From a virus, in the IMG/VR virus record IMGVR_UViG_3300049255_000272, positions 47,100 to 111,099 of that record: 64,000 nucleotides of DNA, one strand, 5' to 3'. The number at the start of each line of letters is the position of its first letter. The stretch's first letter is position 1. Under the pieces are notes generated by a model. That model had not been told where the DNA came from and did not search any database. It worked only from the letters and a program-made list of their open reading frames with translations. This document shows, piece by piece, positions 44,301 to 52,232 of this stretch. Made by a program: the position numbers and the translations under genes.

Positions 44301-47129
44301 GCGACCCATTACAACGTCCACCTCGGAGAGAACAACCCAGTCGGCGGCGGCATCGCGGCCGTCACGAACAGTGGCGGTCTCTTCGAAATCCAGACCAACA
44401 CGGCGCACGGCCTGACGACCAACGCTCTGATCAAGATCACGGGCGCGGTGGGAGTTCAGGCGCTCAACGACATCTGGCTCGTCACTGTCGTCGACGGCAC
44501 GCACTTCACGCTCCAGTTCTCGGCCTACCAGACTGGCTACGTGAGCGGCGGCGCCATCTCGGTGCAGACCCACCAGCTGTCGGATGCGACGAACGTCGTG
44601 ACCACGCCGACTGCGACCAATCTGCAGACGGCAATCACGCTGGCTCACGCTCTCCAGGAGGCGTACAACCGCCACCTCTCGCAGCAGGGAGTGCACGGCT
44701 ACCCCGACTACGTGAACGTCGTGACCGACGCCAACGAGGCGGGTGGTCCGATCACCGGCATCACGGTGGTGGCGGGCGTCTCCTTCACCGTGACCACGAC
44801 GTCGGCCTACGCCTTCGCAACGGGCTCGTACGTCTACATCACTGGCTCGACATACCCGGCCATCAACAACCAGGCGTGGCTCATCACGACTGGCGGGTCC
44901 GGAACCTTCACCGTCAACTACGCCTCTGCGGCTGGTGGCCCCTACGCCGGCGGCGGATCGGTGGTGGACGACACGACGGTTTCGACGCTGCTCAACCAGA
45001 TCCGCACCGAGGTTCTGGCCCACTACAACAACGGCGGTGTCGCGGTCCACCACGAGATCAACGACATCACGAACTACACGGCACTCAACGCAGTGCCTGT
45101 GGATTCGGATCCTGTCGGCGGTCCGTACACGACCGGTGCAAACCTCGCCAACGCCCTGAAGACGACGCTCAACGCGCACTTCATCGCGTCCGGTGTCCAC
45201 GTCGTCAACGACACGGTCAACACGATCACGCAAGCCAATGCGACGGCGGCCTTCGGGACCCTCGCTCCGCTGGTCAGCGCCATCGCGTACTCGACCACTT
45301 CCGGTGCATTCAACCTGCACCGCAACCAGACGGCGGGCCTCTACAGCGTCCACGGCACCAATGACGGTGTCGACTCGTCCAACACGGTCCTGGCGAATCT
45401 CGTGGCGTCGGCGGGCGTGGGTCAGTACGTGGGAGAGCTGGTCCTCACCTCGAGGATCAACACGGTTCAGTCGCAGCTTGCGGTTCTGCAGGCGAGCACG
45501 GGCAACATGCCGCTCGGCTTCACGTCGGGTGTCTCGGCAGCCCGTACGCAGCCCACGGCAGCCCTCATCTCCACGGCGCTCAACAACAACACCGGATTCG
45601 GTGCTCTGGCAGTTGCCTACTTCCTGAATGTCCAGGGTCTCGGCAACTACCTCGAGATCGATTCCCGATCTGTGGGCTCGGCCTCGACCATCGCCTTCAC
45701 GAACATCGCCAACTCGGCATTCGTCCCGGATGCTGGCCTCGGCATCGTCCCGGGCATGAGCGGCGGCATCGGCGAGAACTCGATGGCGGGCTTCCAGGTC
45801 TCGTCCTCGGCCGGAAGCAGCGGCTCTCACGGCTACGGCTTCCCCGGCCAGACGTACACGGACGCGACGACCGGTCTGCGCTTCACGGTGCTGCCGGCCT
45901 CCGCTGGCGACTACGACAACGGCGGCAGCTTCACGCTGGTGGTTAACTCCATCTTCACGTGCGACGCTGCCATCTCGACCAAGGCAATCCCCGGCGTCGA
46001 ACTCTTCGTGTACAACACGATCAACATGGCGCCGGGCACCACCGGCATCGTGTCGACGTACCCGCACAAGGGTTTCCAGCCGTCCATCGGAGACGTCTAC
46101 TACATCTCGTATCAGTACGGCAAGACGGATCTGGCGCCGGCACTGTTCCGAGACCTGAAGACGATTCAGATGAACTTCGGAACGCCGACGCCGGACAACC
46201 CGCTGTCGCTGGCGGCTTCGCTCGCGCTGCTCAACGGCGCGGTCATCGTCGGACTCGAGCAGGTGCTGCGTGCACCGGGCCAGTCGCAGGCTTCGGATGC
46301 CACCTACACGGCGGCAATCGACACTCTGCGCAAGCCCATCTCGGGTCAGGTCAAGGCGGACGTCATCACGCCGCTGACGACCGATCCCTCGGTGATGACG
46401 TACCTCAACCAGCACTGCGTCTTCATGAGCAGCCCCCGTCAAGAGGGCGAGCGCATGGGCGTGGTGGGTGTCGCAGTCGGCACGACGGCGCTCGGTGTCC
46501 AGGCCATCGCTCAGGGGCTCTCCTCGGAGCTGATGATCGTGGTCTACCCCGACTCGTTCGTCGTGACGGTGACCGACACGAACGGCAACTCGCTCGAGCA
46601 GCTCATCGACGGTTCGTTCATGGCAGCGGCCGTCTCGGGCTCCACGTGCAACCCGGCGATCGACGTGGCGACTCCGCTCACGCGGCGCCAGATCCAGGGC
46701 TTCACGTCGCTCGGCACGGTGCTCGACCCCACGGTTGCCAACCAAGTCGCCGTCGCAGGCGTCACCATCATCGAGCAGGTGCTGTCCGGCCTGCGAATCC
46801 GCCAAGGTCTGACCACGCGCCTGGATACGGTCATCACGCGGACCCCGTCTGTCACGCTGACCATCCAGTACGTGCAGCAGACGATGCGCAACACGCTTGA
46901 TCCCTTCATCGGGAACAAGCTGACCAACGCGACGCTGACGAACATCAACAACCAGGTGGTTGGTATGTTCGGGCAGCTCATCGACAAGCAGATCGTGCAG
47001 TCGGTCTCCGGAATCTCGGTGGCCACCTCGCCGAACGATCCGACGATCGTTCTGGTCGACGCGATCTACGTGCCGGTGTTCCCACTAGAGTATATAGTGG
47101 CAACCTTGCAGATCCGCGTTAGCCAATAG
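41310..47129 (+). CDS. Giant contractile tail sheath protein
   Basis: The protein has 1,939 residues, compared with about 450-700 in most myoviruses. The N-terminus (FSTYAPPGVYVQTLAEPVL) carries the PPGVYV signature of sheaths. The last 340 residues hold the conserved C-terminal sheath domain (VFMSSPRQEGER, IRQGLTTRLDTVITR, TLDPFIGNKLTN). The middle is a large insertion. One set of repeats (about 867-1340) follows the pattern YNAH...GVH...D with six to seven copies. Another, of about 70 residues with three copies (from about 904, 1016 and 1150), follows NNGGLFEVQT ... SWTVTMLDATHFTL ... TSGGDVT. There are also two copies of YNI..GVND.LQL. These modules probably decorate the outside of the tail. 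The gene has its own leader. A CCACTA/TAGTGG hairpin lies in its last codons. Confidence 0.88.
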   Translation: MGIGPFSTYAPPGVYVQTLAEPVLNQILGGLRVPVLIGVAQESLTQTNFELIRGSSSVADTPVYGEDPTGRFVVSGTNAQPVLGNANGTITKFKVRNYPIVDGSGVGKVTYDTTKVSVTVNGSQAVVSAVDGQNGIIQLLIPPQPTDIVAVNYYFHRGDTRITDNVSPQVTPTPGILVAPKAETYNIILGVNDTLQLTVDDTNTVAIKLTAGATRAASDIANDINAANVTDLTASVHVDNQGLNHVQLVSQGNILVGSGNANGALGFNPGQTTGRNNAFRVYNGPIVDGSGGGITTTDPSKVTVLVNNQQVLAAAVDGQHQTVTLPFAPKPGSIVAITYYFNTWQDTFDYLPNSNVLSVTNCGIGPGRTDFVNGPDFVIVNNGEQSTIQWGTAFTVAAGNTTGTANFDSTVITGLLVDNRIFAAPLARYTDPTTNQVSTTKFVMPLSPTTGNGRDTPLGQSLYQTITNGRIDLPTNRPDLVIVYVGKSWRDAQAHPPVQVNAVDSSTNIVTLANPVPADYQAFATFWYNRIGEDVFTFSVQTVGPSGVGQYTVSSAATGGNLFNVTFGTVSGLSKQVQWPSGVQNNPDAFLTGAGSPVPETVTVQFLDSLDPAYGASFTNANPEPYDLYTFSQNFGGVVIDGNAPVTVNLGTAFPALLLGQPVANPNALVFASTDYIALNIDGINIAAVPMVGITTMAGVVSALNTAIDADVQTHKDGTGTFFSTAPNNLVSATSFAGGTEAILQIKGRNVNSSALSGLISNATVITPVGAGQSNGAPKVGLQSNNTSVGSYNALNQPAQLVGTAIAPYNISQGVNDSLQLSVDGQQFGVTLPSGPAVPLNDVVTAINDAFLSVASPTDVAAMTASLITVVNNIRTQYNAHVGSVYPTGYHLYADGPTALAVTTVTNNGGLFEVQTTTPCPFGTGTVVAITGVTGTGGMTAAINQSWTVTMLDATHFTLNGSVFTGAYTSGGDVTAAYEPLAAAVDLPTAIALVNDLATHYNVHLGENNPVGGGIAAVTNSGGLFEIQTNTAHGLTTNALIKITGAVGVQALNDIWLVTVVDGTHFTLQFSAYQTGYVSGGAISVQTHQLSDATNVVTTPTATNLQTAITLAHALQEAYNRHLSQQGVHGYPDYVNVVTDANEAGGPITGITVVAGVSFTVTTTSAYAFATGSYVYITGSTYPAINNQAWLITTGGSGTFTVNYASAAGGPYAGGGSVVDDTTVSTLLNQIRTEVLAHYNNGGVAVHHEINDITNYTALNAVPVDSDPVGGPYTTGANLANALKTTLNAHFIASGVHVVNDTVNTITQANATAAFGTLAPLVSAIAYSTTSGAFNLHRNQTAGLYSVHGTNDGVDSSNTVLANLVASAGVGQYVGELVLTSRINTVQSQLAVLQASTGNMPLGFTSGVSAARTQPTAALISTALNNNTGFGALAVAYFLNVQGLGNYLEIDSRSVGSASTIAFTNIANSAFVPDAGLGIVPGMSGGIGENSMAGFQVSSSAGSSGSHGYGFPGQTYTDATTGLRFTVLPASAGDYDNGGSFTLVVNSIFTCDAAISTKAIPGVELFVYNTINMAPGTTGIVSTYPHKGFQPSIGDVYYISYQYGKTDLAPALFRDLKTIQMNFGTPTPDNPLSLAASLALLNGAVIVGLEQVLRAPGQSQASDATYTAAIDTLRKPISGQVKADVITPLTTDPSVMTYLNQHCVFMSSPRQEGERMGVVGVAVGTTALGVQAIAQGLSSELMIVVYPDSFVVTVTDTNGNSLEQLIDGSFMAAAVSGSTCNPAIDVATPLTRRQIQGFTSLGTVLDPTVANQVAVAGVTIIEQVLSGLRIRQGLTTRLDTVITRTPSVTLTIQYVQQTMRNTLDPFIGNKLTNATLTNINNQVVGMFGQLIDKQIVQSVSGISVATSPNDPTIVLVDAIYVPVFPLEYIVATLQIRVSQ

Positions 47130-47133
47130 TGAT

Positions 47134-47691
47134 TTAGGACCGTCCATCGCGATTTTCCCGGAGCCGCATATCACGGAATGCCGGACTGGCGGCTTTGCGC
47201 TTGCCGATCTCGTTACTTCCGCGATTGTGACCGATCCAGTCACCGAACAATCCTAACTGCATGGCTTCTCGGATCTTTGGAACGAGGAATATCCATGCTT
47301 CCCACGGCATGTCTCGCTTGAGTGCGTTGCATCTCAAGCAACATGGAACTGTGTTGTCCGGCATATGACCTCGTGAGTTATCCTTACGATCAACGCCCAT
47401 CTTTTCTTCCGGAGTCTCGCAGTATTCACATGGCTTAGAGATAAGCTCTCTGATTTCTTCACGTGTGATTGTGGTTTTCAGTCCGAGAAGTTTGTCTGCC
47501 TTACGGCAGTTGTTCAGGATCACGCGGTCGCGATTCTTCTGGTGGTATTCGCGAGTGCGCTCATCTGTGCACCCTCTGCATTCGGTTCTATGTGTGACAT
47601 AGACTTTGTCACCACGAGTTACGCGGTTCTCGTAGAATTCTGTAAGAGGCTTCGGATCACCACCACACAGACGACAGACTCGAGTTTCCAT
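47134..47691 (-). CDS. HNH homing endonuclease with N-terminal zinc finger
   Basis: The ATG at 47691 (METRVCRLCGG, 185 residues) is preferred; the frame extends to 47772 but without family-like sequence. An N-terminal finger (CRLCGGDPKPLTEFYEN and a following CRGC) precedes the nuclease part: CEYCETP, MGVDRKDNSRG (HNH strand with Asp-Arg-Lys-Asp), NTVPCCLRCNALK. This is the HNH subtype seen free-standing in many phages. It lies antisense just behind the sheath gene (5 bases after its stop), in AT-rich DNA. It is the fourth endonuclease from the left. Confidence 0.8.
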   Translation of the reverse strand: METRVCRLCGGDPKPLTEFYENRVTRGDKVYVTHRTECRGCTDERTREYHQKNRDRVILNNCRKADKLLGLKTTITREEIRELISKPCEYCETPEEKMGVDRKDNSRGHMPDNTVPCCLRCNALKRDMPWEAWIFLVPKIREAMQLGLFGDWIGHNRGSNEIGKRKAASPAFRDMRLRENRDGRS

Positions 47692-47823
47692 ATGCAAGAG
47701 TACATTTGGCTGGTATATCCAAATGCTGGAGTTTGATGATACTACTATCCGCTTGGCTGTGAGTATCCTCACGAAGGTGGTTTTTTGTACTCCAAATATC
47801 TAATGAATGCGTAACGTATCTGT

Positions 47824-48522
47824 ATGCGCAGGCGCAGTCTCCTTCGGTCTCTCCTGGCTCTCCCTCTCGTGCTCTTCAGCCGCAAGGCGAAAGCCGCGCC
47901 GGTTGCGGATAACTGGGATAACATCGTTACGTTTTCAGAATCGCGCAAGATCAATTCGATCCTAGCGCCAGAAGGTTACACGGCCGAGTTCCAGCCTGAC
48001 CAATGGATTCTCATGAACATCAGCTTCGCGGTGCAGCCCGAAGACTTGGATGACTCATGGATCCAAGCGAGTGAGATTTGCTATGTGCCAGGAGACCCGA
48101 TCATCGCCAAACTGCGTACGGTCATCCAGTCCGCACTCAAGAATGGCGAGCCCGATTTAGATCGATCCATTGAAATCCGTCTCGAACGCCAAGACGGATC
48201 GAATTGGGGTACTTGCAAAGACCCCAAATGCTGCAACAATGAGCCTGGCAATGTGTTGCTCATCCGAGCCCAAGACTTGTTCGTTGGTAATTGGCGCTCT
48301 TCAGCTCCAAACCGTTGGCCTGTGCTGAAGCGTGCGATTGCCATTCGCAAGTTCCACTCAAAGAAAGCCGGTCATCCAGAAGGTTATGACACTCTCCGAG
48401 GGTTCCGAATCCAGTTCTACTACAAAGGCGAACCACCGTTCAACGACGGACGGCTCCATGTCTTGGACGAAAAGGGTGAATGGGTTTTGTTCAAGGGCGG
48501 CGCCGTAGCTAATCTGGCCTAG
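47824..48522 (+). CDS. Secreted protein with a Tat-like signal sequence
   Basis: The 232-residue protein starts MRRRSLLRSLLALPLVLF, a twin-arginine-type n-region and a hydrophobic core, and has a plausible signal peptidase site near KAKAA (residues 21-25). The mature part contains WDNIVTFSES, DQWILMNISFAVQPEDL, CKDPKCCNNEPGNVLL (a Cys cluster that could bind metal) and a C-terminal beta-rich part. Phage proteins with Tat signals are unusual; it might be exported to the periplasm or envelope for superinfection exclusion or host modification. No enzyme family is recognised. It lies alone on the + strand between two - strand blocks. Confidence 0.55.
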   Translation: MRRRSLLRSLLALPLVLFSRKAKAAPVADNWDNIVTFSESRKINSILAPEGYTAEFQPDQWILMNISFAVQPEDLDDSWIQASEICYVPGDPIIAKLRTVIQSALKNGEPDLDRSIEIRLERQDGSNWGTCKDPKCCNNEPGNVLLIRAQDLFVGNWRSSAPNRWPVLKRAIAIRKFHSKKAGHPEGYDTLRGFRIQFYYKGEPPFNDGRLHVLDEKGEWVLFKGGAVANLA

Positions 48523-48542
48523 CCCTAGGTCTTCGTCACACT

Positions 48543-48749
48543 TTAGTTTCCGTGTGTCGCCAGGTGGGCGCGGCGCCGGCGCTCTAGAAGTGCCTTGGTG
48601 GGTTTCTTGACAGTGCCGAGCTTGAGCGTTCCATCCTTCGCGCAATCGATGGTGTAGGCTGCCACGGTTCGAAGCATTCGCTCGCACGCGATCTTTTCGG
48701 TGCGACCTTGCGACACCACATCAAACCGACGCCAGGCGCAGATCCACAT
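48543..48749 (-). CDS. Small basic hypothetical protein
   Basis: The 68-residue protein starts at an ATG with GAGG five bases upstream. It is basic at the C-terminus (ALLERRRRAHLATHGN). There is no family match. It is the last gene of the - strand run that begins near 53530. The good ribosome binding site makes it credible. Confidence 0.45.
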   Translation of the reverse strand: MWICAWRRFDVVSQGRTEKIACERMLRTVAAYTIDCAKDGTLKLGTVKKPTKALLERRRRAHLATHGN

Positions 48750-48791
48750 GCGTCCCTCGCGGAACGTATAGAACTCGGGCTCTTCGACTAC

Positions 48792-49073
48792 TCAGGACGA
48801 CGCTTGTGAATTGGCACCAGAGTTCGGGTGTTTCCACTTCTGAACTCTGGTGCGAATACTCACGCAACCATGCAGTACGACTCCGGGCGCCTTGTAGCCA
48901 CCAATCTCGAACCAATGAAACCCATCTTCGAAAGTAACGGAAAGATCAGGGATCTTAGCGAGCCGGCGAAGGGTGTCGGCCTGACCTCACAAGAAGGCGT
49001 CGGTCTTCCTGTTGGTGCGACGGGAGCGGTCACGACGGTTGCAGCTGCATCCGGGATCAGAACATGTGGGCAT
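48792..49073 (-). pseudogene. Small gene interrupted by an in-frame TGA
   Basis: The ATG at 49073 overlaps the end of the next upstream gene. It opens a 28-codon frame (MPTCSDPGCSC ... RKTDAFL) that stops at TGA (48989-48987). The same frame then stays open for 64 more codons (GQADTLRRLAKIPDLS, VTFEDGFHWFEIGGYKAPG) to a TGA at 48792. The second part has protein-like composition but no start codon of its own. A change of CGA (Arg) to TGA would explain the split. Alternatives are programmed read-through, or a 28-residue Cys-rich peptide on its own. This explains the otherwise empty stretch between 48750 and 49056. Confidence 0.4.
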
Positions 49074-49305
49074 GGGAGTTCTCCTCGAGGTTGGACTGAC
49101 TGGAAGCGAGTTCGCTGAGCGTAGAGACTTCGGCCTGCTTGCCGCGCTCCTTGCCCGAGAGCTGGTGCAGGATGACCTTGTCGCCATCTACTGTGAGCTT
49201 GTAGAGAACGCCCTCCATGGAGAATCCCACGGAGTTGTTGCCGCTTGCGATAACGCGCCCCTTCATTGTCCGCGCGAACATCTGCAGAAGCTGGATGGTG
49301 TTCAT
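49057..49305 (-). CDS. Small hypothetical protein
   Basis: The 82-residue protein has a first helix (MNTIQLLQMFARTMKG), then strands (VIASGNNSVGFSMEGVLYKLTVDGDKVILHQL) and a polar tail. It is translated from a one-base stop/start overlap with the gene upstream (49305). No family is recognised. It belongs to the - strand operon. Confidence 0.55.
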   Translation of the reverse strand: MNTIQLLQMFARTMKGRVIASGNNSVGFSMEGVLYKLTVDGDKVILHQLSGKERGKQAEVSTLSELASSQSNLEENSHAHMF

Positions 49306-49676
49306 CAGAGAGGTTCCCTCTCGGCTTCGTACGCGCGGGCGAAGACATCTACGATGCGCTCGGCGACCCCGTTCGTGAAATCGTCTTGCTGGCGGGTCAT
49401 CACGTACAGGCTACTACGGTCCTTCCACACTTCAATGATGCGCTCGAGAAAGCGCGGGTCGGGCTTGGAAGCCACCGCGTGCATGGCCTTTGTTAGGAAC
49501 TCCGGGAACCGCCTCAGAGGGTGCGACCATGAACCCTCGAGTCGCACGTAGAACCTGTCCTTGCCTACCTCCACAGTCCCCGCTCCACCGAGAAAGTCGA
49601 GCAGGATGGTGTGGACGTCAGTCTTGGAGGGCCGGCGCCCTTTCCGCTTCCAGCGGATCACCCTGTCAGACGGCAC
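49305..49676 (-). CDS. Small hypothetical protein
   Basis: The 123-residue protein has a basic N-terminus (DRVIRWKRKGRRPSKTD) and a mixed alpha/beta body (TILLDFLGGAGTVEVGKDRFYVRLEGSW, FLERIIEVWKDRSSLYVMT). Its stop overlaps the next start by one base. The stretch MTRQQDDFTNGVAERIV recalls small DNA-binding or inhibitor-type phage proteins, but no family is recognised. Confidence 0.5.
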   Translation of the reverse strand: MPSDRVIRWKRKGRRPSKTDVHTILLDFLGGAGTVEVGKDRFYVRLEGSWSHPLRRFPEFLTKAMHAVASKPDPRFLERIIEVWKDRSSLYVMTRQQDDFTNGVAERIVDVFARAYEAEREPL

Positions 49677-49679
49677 GGA

Positions 49680-50258
49680 TCAGTCCTCGTCGTCGTCCGG
49701 CCGGCGGGGCGGCAGCTCCAGGCGCTTCAGCAAGTCGGCCTTGCCGAGCTGCTTCATGATCGGGTCCGTGCGCTCGACCATCGCCTTCAGGTCCTTGTTG
49801 CGCATCTCGGTGACGTCGATCTTCTCGCGCGTCTCCTGCGCGGCCTTCACGCCGTTGGCGATGCGGCGCGTGCGGCGCAAATAGTCGGTGCCGGCGAGGT
49901 CATCCGAATCGGTCGTGGCCCGCACGCCCGGCTCCTGATCACGCGGAGCGGACACCGTGCGGCGGTGATACTCGCTCCAGAGGATCTTCTTGATGGAGTC
50001 CATGCGCTTGCGGCGCAAAGCTTCCACGTCGATGTTGTCGAGCCGAGGAACCTTCGACTTGACGTACGCGTGTTTGGTGATCCACACGTACGGCACGTAC
50101 CGACCCGGCAAATTGCGGGCGCACCAGTCGAGAAATTGGGCGGCTCGTTGGTTCTCGCTCATCTCCGTGTCGGGAGTGAAGTCGTCGAAGCTGAGAGGCT
50201 TCGTCCTGGAAGAACGGGGCCCTCCGGCGGCGGGAAGTTTCGGACTACTGGCCTTCAT
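49680..50258 (-). CDS. Hypothetical protein, possible DNA-associated
   Basis: The frame extends to 50522, but the real start is inside the J-domain gene's 3' end. ATG 50258 gives 192 residues; ATG 50273 and 50279 are alternatives. It has an N-terminal disordered part, a middle with aromatic and basic residues (LDWCARNLPGRYVPYVWITKHAYVKSKV) and a helical C-terminus with an acidic end (RRPDDDED). The gene is overlapped by 14 bases by the preceding one. No family is recognised. Confidence 0.5.
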   Translation of the reverse strand: MKASSPKLPAAGGPRSSRTKPLSFDDFTPDTEMSENQRAAQFLDWCARNLPGRYVPYVWITKHAYVKSKVPRLDNIDVEALRRKRMDSIKKILWSEYHRRTVSAPRDQEPGVRATTDSDDLAGTDYLRRTRRIANGVKAAQETREKIDVTEMRNKDLKAMVERTDPIMKQLGKADLLKRLELPPRRPDDDED

Positions 50259-51213
50259 GACTTCGGTCTCCATCCTCATGGGATTTGCGTCCTTCCATGT
50301 AGCGTTCGCAGGTCTTGTACGCCTCCACGACTGCGCTGTACTCGGCTTTCTGCTGCTCGGTAGTGGCTCCCTTGTCGGGATGGAGCTGAGCGCAGCGTTG
50401 GAGCATGATCTTCTTGGCCTTACGCAGGTCGAGGTCACGACCCCATACGATGGGTATCCCCAGGATTTCCGAGGCATACCGCAGCTCCTCTCGGGACACG
50501 CGCGATGCCGCGGTGCGATCACGCTTCATCTGTGAACGCAGAACGTACACGCGCCGGCGCAGGTCTTCGGCCGCCTCCCGGACGAAGGACACGAATTCTT
50601 CCTTCGCGATCTTGGCACCCATCTCGTCGATGCCTGAAAGACCGGGGACACTAGTTCGCAGGAACTCGTCGGCCAGCGCAGTCAGGCGCGACAGGAACTG
50701 CTTGGACCGCCGATTCTGCGAGCTGTCCATATCCATCTCGGTAGGGACGTCCGACATGGAGGGCGGAGGTTGCGAGCGCTGCTTCTCGAGCGGGCTCATG
50801 CGCCGGTAGACTCTGCCATCGGGCGTGTGCGCCTGATGGCCAGTCTTGTTGTACTCGTCGATGGCCAGGCTCAGAGCCTCGGCAGGAGGCAGCTTCTTCT
50901 TGATAGCCGACGTACGGGCCTGCCGGAAGAGGTTGCGCACCGAGCTGCGGGAGATCCCATCGTCGATCATCGCCCACAGGGGCTCGACCCACGGTCCTGC
51001 CTGCAAGAGCTGCGACCGGATCTCGTACTCGGCGGGTGCGCCCCCGAAGGTGGCCGCCGCCCAATGGCGACGGTCCTTGTACTTGGGCATCCCGGCGGTG
51101 TTCTGCCACACGTTCCAGATGTTGTTCTCGGCGATGGCCTTGGCCTTCTCGCTCATCTGAGCAGAGCTGCCCTTGTACTGCGCGAGAAGCTCTTTGAGTT
51201 CCACATCACTCAT
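50245..51213 (-). CDS. J-domain (DnaJ-like) protein
   Basis: The protein has 322 residues. The C-terminal residues about 244-307 fit a J-domain: a first helix region (RYASEILGIPIV), a basic second helix (DLRKAKKIMLQRCAQ), the HPD tripeptide at 278-280 followed by KG, and a third helix (EYSAVVEAYKTCERYM). HPD is the Hsp70-stimulating motif. The N-terminal 240 residues are helical and basic without a known fold. A phage J-protein could direct host DnaK to remodel a replication or assembly complex. It starts in a 4-base overlap with the upstream gene and overlaps the downstream one. Confidence 0.7.
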   Translation of the reverse strand: MSDVELKELLAQYKGSSAQMSEKAKAIAENNIWNVWQNTAGMPKYKDRRHWAAATFGGAPAEYEIRSQLLQAGPWVEPLWAMIDDGISRSSVRNLFRQARTSAIKKKLPPAEALSLAIDEYNKTGHQAHTPDGRVYRRMSPLEKQRSQPPPSMSDVPTEMDMDSSQNRRSKQFLSRLTALADEFLRTSVPGLSGIDEMGAKIAKEEFVSFVREAAEDLRRRVYVLRSQMKRDRTAASRVSREELRYASEILGIPIVWGRDLDLRKAKKIMLQRCAQLHPDKGATTEQQKAEYSAVVEAYKTCERYMEGRKSHEDGDRSHEGQ

Positions 51214-52199
51214 CGGCCGACCTCCGAGAAGGTCTCGAGCGCCAGCTCACGCAGTGCCCCGAACTCGCTGGAAATGCGGGCCAGCGACGACTGGATCTGC
51301 TGGACCCGGTCCGAAGCCGACTGGTGGAGAGAGGATTCGACCACTTGCTGCACTTCCTGCTTCATGGTGTTTACCGCGCTGCTCATGGAATTTACAGATA
51401 CAATTACGGATTGTACCTGGTCGCGCAGCTCCTGGTCGACCACGGGCTCTGCGGCCTCCTGCGGCATGGGAGGCGTGGGGAGTTGCAGTTTCTCCTCGAG
51501 CGCTGCGATACGCTCGTGGAGCGCGCGCATCTTCTCGTTGAGCTTGTCGTTGCGCGAGTGCAGCTTGATGACGTCGTCGCGCACGTAGACGATGTTGTCG
51601 GCGATCTTCTCCTCGTAGTTGAGGAGGGTCATGACGACCGCTTCGATGTGACGCAGGACCTCCATCGGGTCCGTAGTGCGCGGGGCTTTGGTCGGGATCT
51701 CTTCTGCCATGGTGGCAGGTGCGTCCACGACGATCTCGGCGGGCCTGTCCGTGTCGACTTCCGGCTCGGGCTCTGGCGGCGGACTCGGTGTCGTCTCGTT
51801 CTTCTCTGCAACCAAGGCTCTCCACCCTCCAGCCTCGCCGCCGCTTGCTTGCCAGACCAGGTCCAACAGAGTGTTGTACTCGGGTCCACGCTTTTTGACG
51901 CCCTCGATGAGGTTTTCGAAGAAATACCTATTCTTGACCGAGGTGAAATTGCCGCTGACTGTCACGGCTCCCCTAGTGGAGAGTAGCAGCAAGAAGTTGC
52001 CCTGCCACTTCTTGTCCTTCAGTTCCCGAATGATATGCTGCGGAGCGCCCTTGTCGAAGAGCGAGCCCATCTCACCAGGAACGGGGAAGAAGTAATCCAG
52101 CCTCTGTGGGACGTTCGACGTTCGCAGAGCGGCTTGCACCGCGCGGGCTACCAGCCAAATGCGAGCATCGAAGGTCGGCCGGTCGATTAGTGTCGCCAT
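51210..52199 (-). CDS. Hypothetical coiled-coil protein
   Basis: The protein has 329 residues. The N-terminal domain (about 1-130) is globular with aromatic residues (FDARIWLVARAVQAALRTS, FLLLLSTRGAVTVSG). A Pro/Glu-rich linker follows (TPSPPPEPEPEVDTDRP). Residues about 185-329 are heptad-rich coiled coil (RNDKLNEKMRALHERIAALE and similar). It looks like an assembly or scaffolding protein. No family is recognised. It is translation-coupled (ATGA) to the J-domain gene, which hints that they work together. Confidence 0.5.
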   Translation of the reverse strand: MATLIDRPTFDARIWLVARAVQAALRTSNVPQRLDYFFPVPGEMGSLFDKGAPQHIIRELKDKKWQGNFLLLLSTRGAVTVSGNFTSVKNRYFFENLIEGVKKRGPEYNTLLDLVWQASGGEAGGWRALVAEKNETTPSPPPEPEPEVDTDRPAEIVVDAPATMAEEIPTKAPRTTDPMEVLRHIEAVVMTLLNYEEKIADNIVYVRDDVIKLHSRNDKLNEKMRALHERIAALEEKLQLPTPPMPQEAAEPVVDQELRDQVQSVIVSVNSMSSAVNTMKQEVQQVVESSLHQSASDRVQQIQSSLARISSEFGALRELALETFSEVGR

Positions 52200-52232
52200 G
52201 AGCTATCCCGTTTACACCTGAGCCGCGTCCAG

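Noticed and set aside
43512-46805. A 1,097-residue - strand frame inside the sheath gene
   Set aside because: It is a shadow of GC-rich coding. The + strand frame has clear sheath signatures at both ends.
48828-49118. A + strand 96-residue frame
   Set aside because: It has no ribosome binding site. The - strand genes continue through this region with coupled starts.
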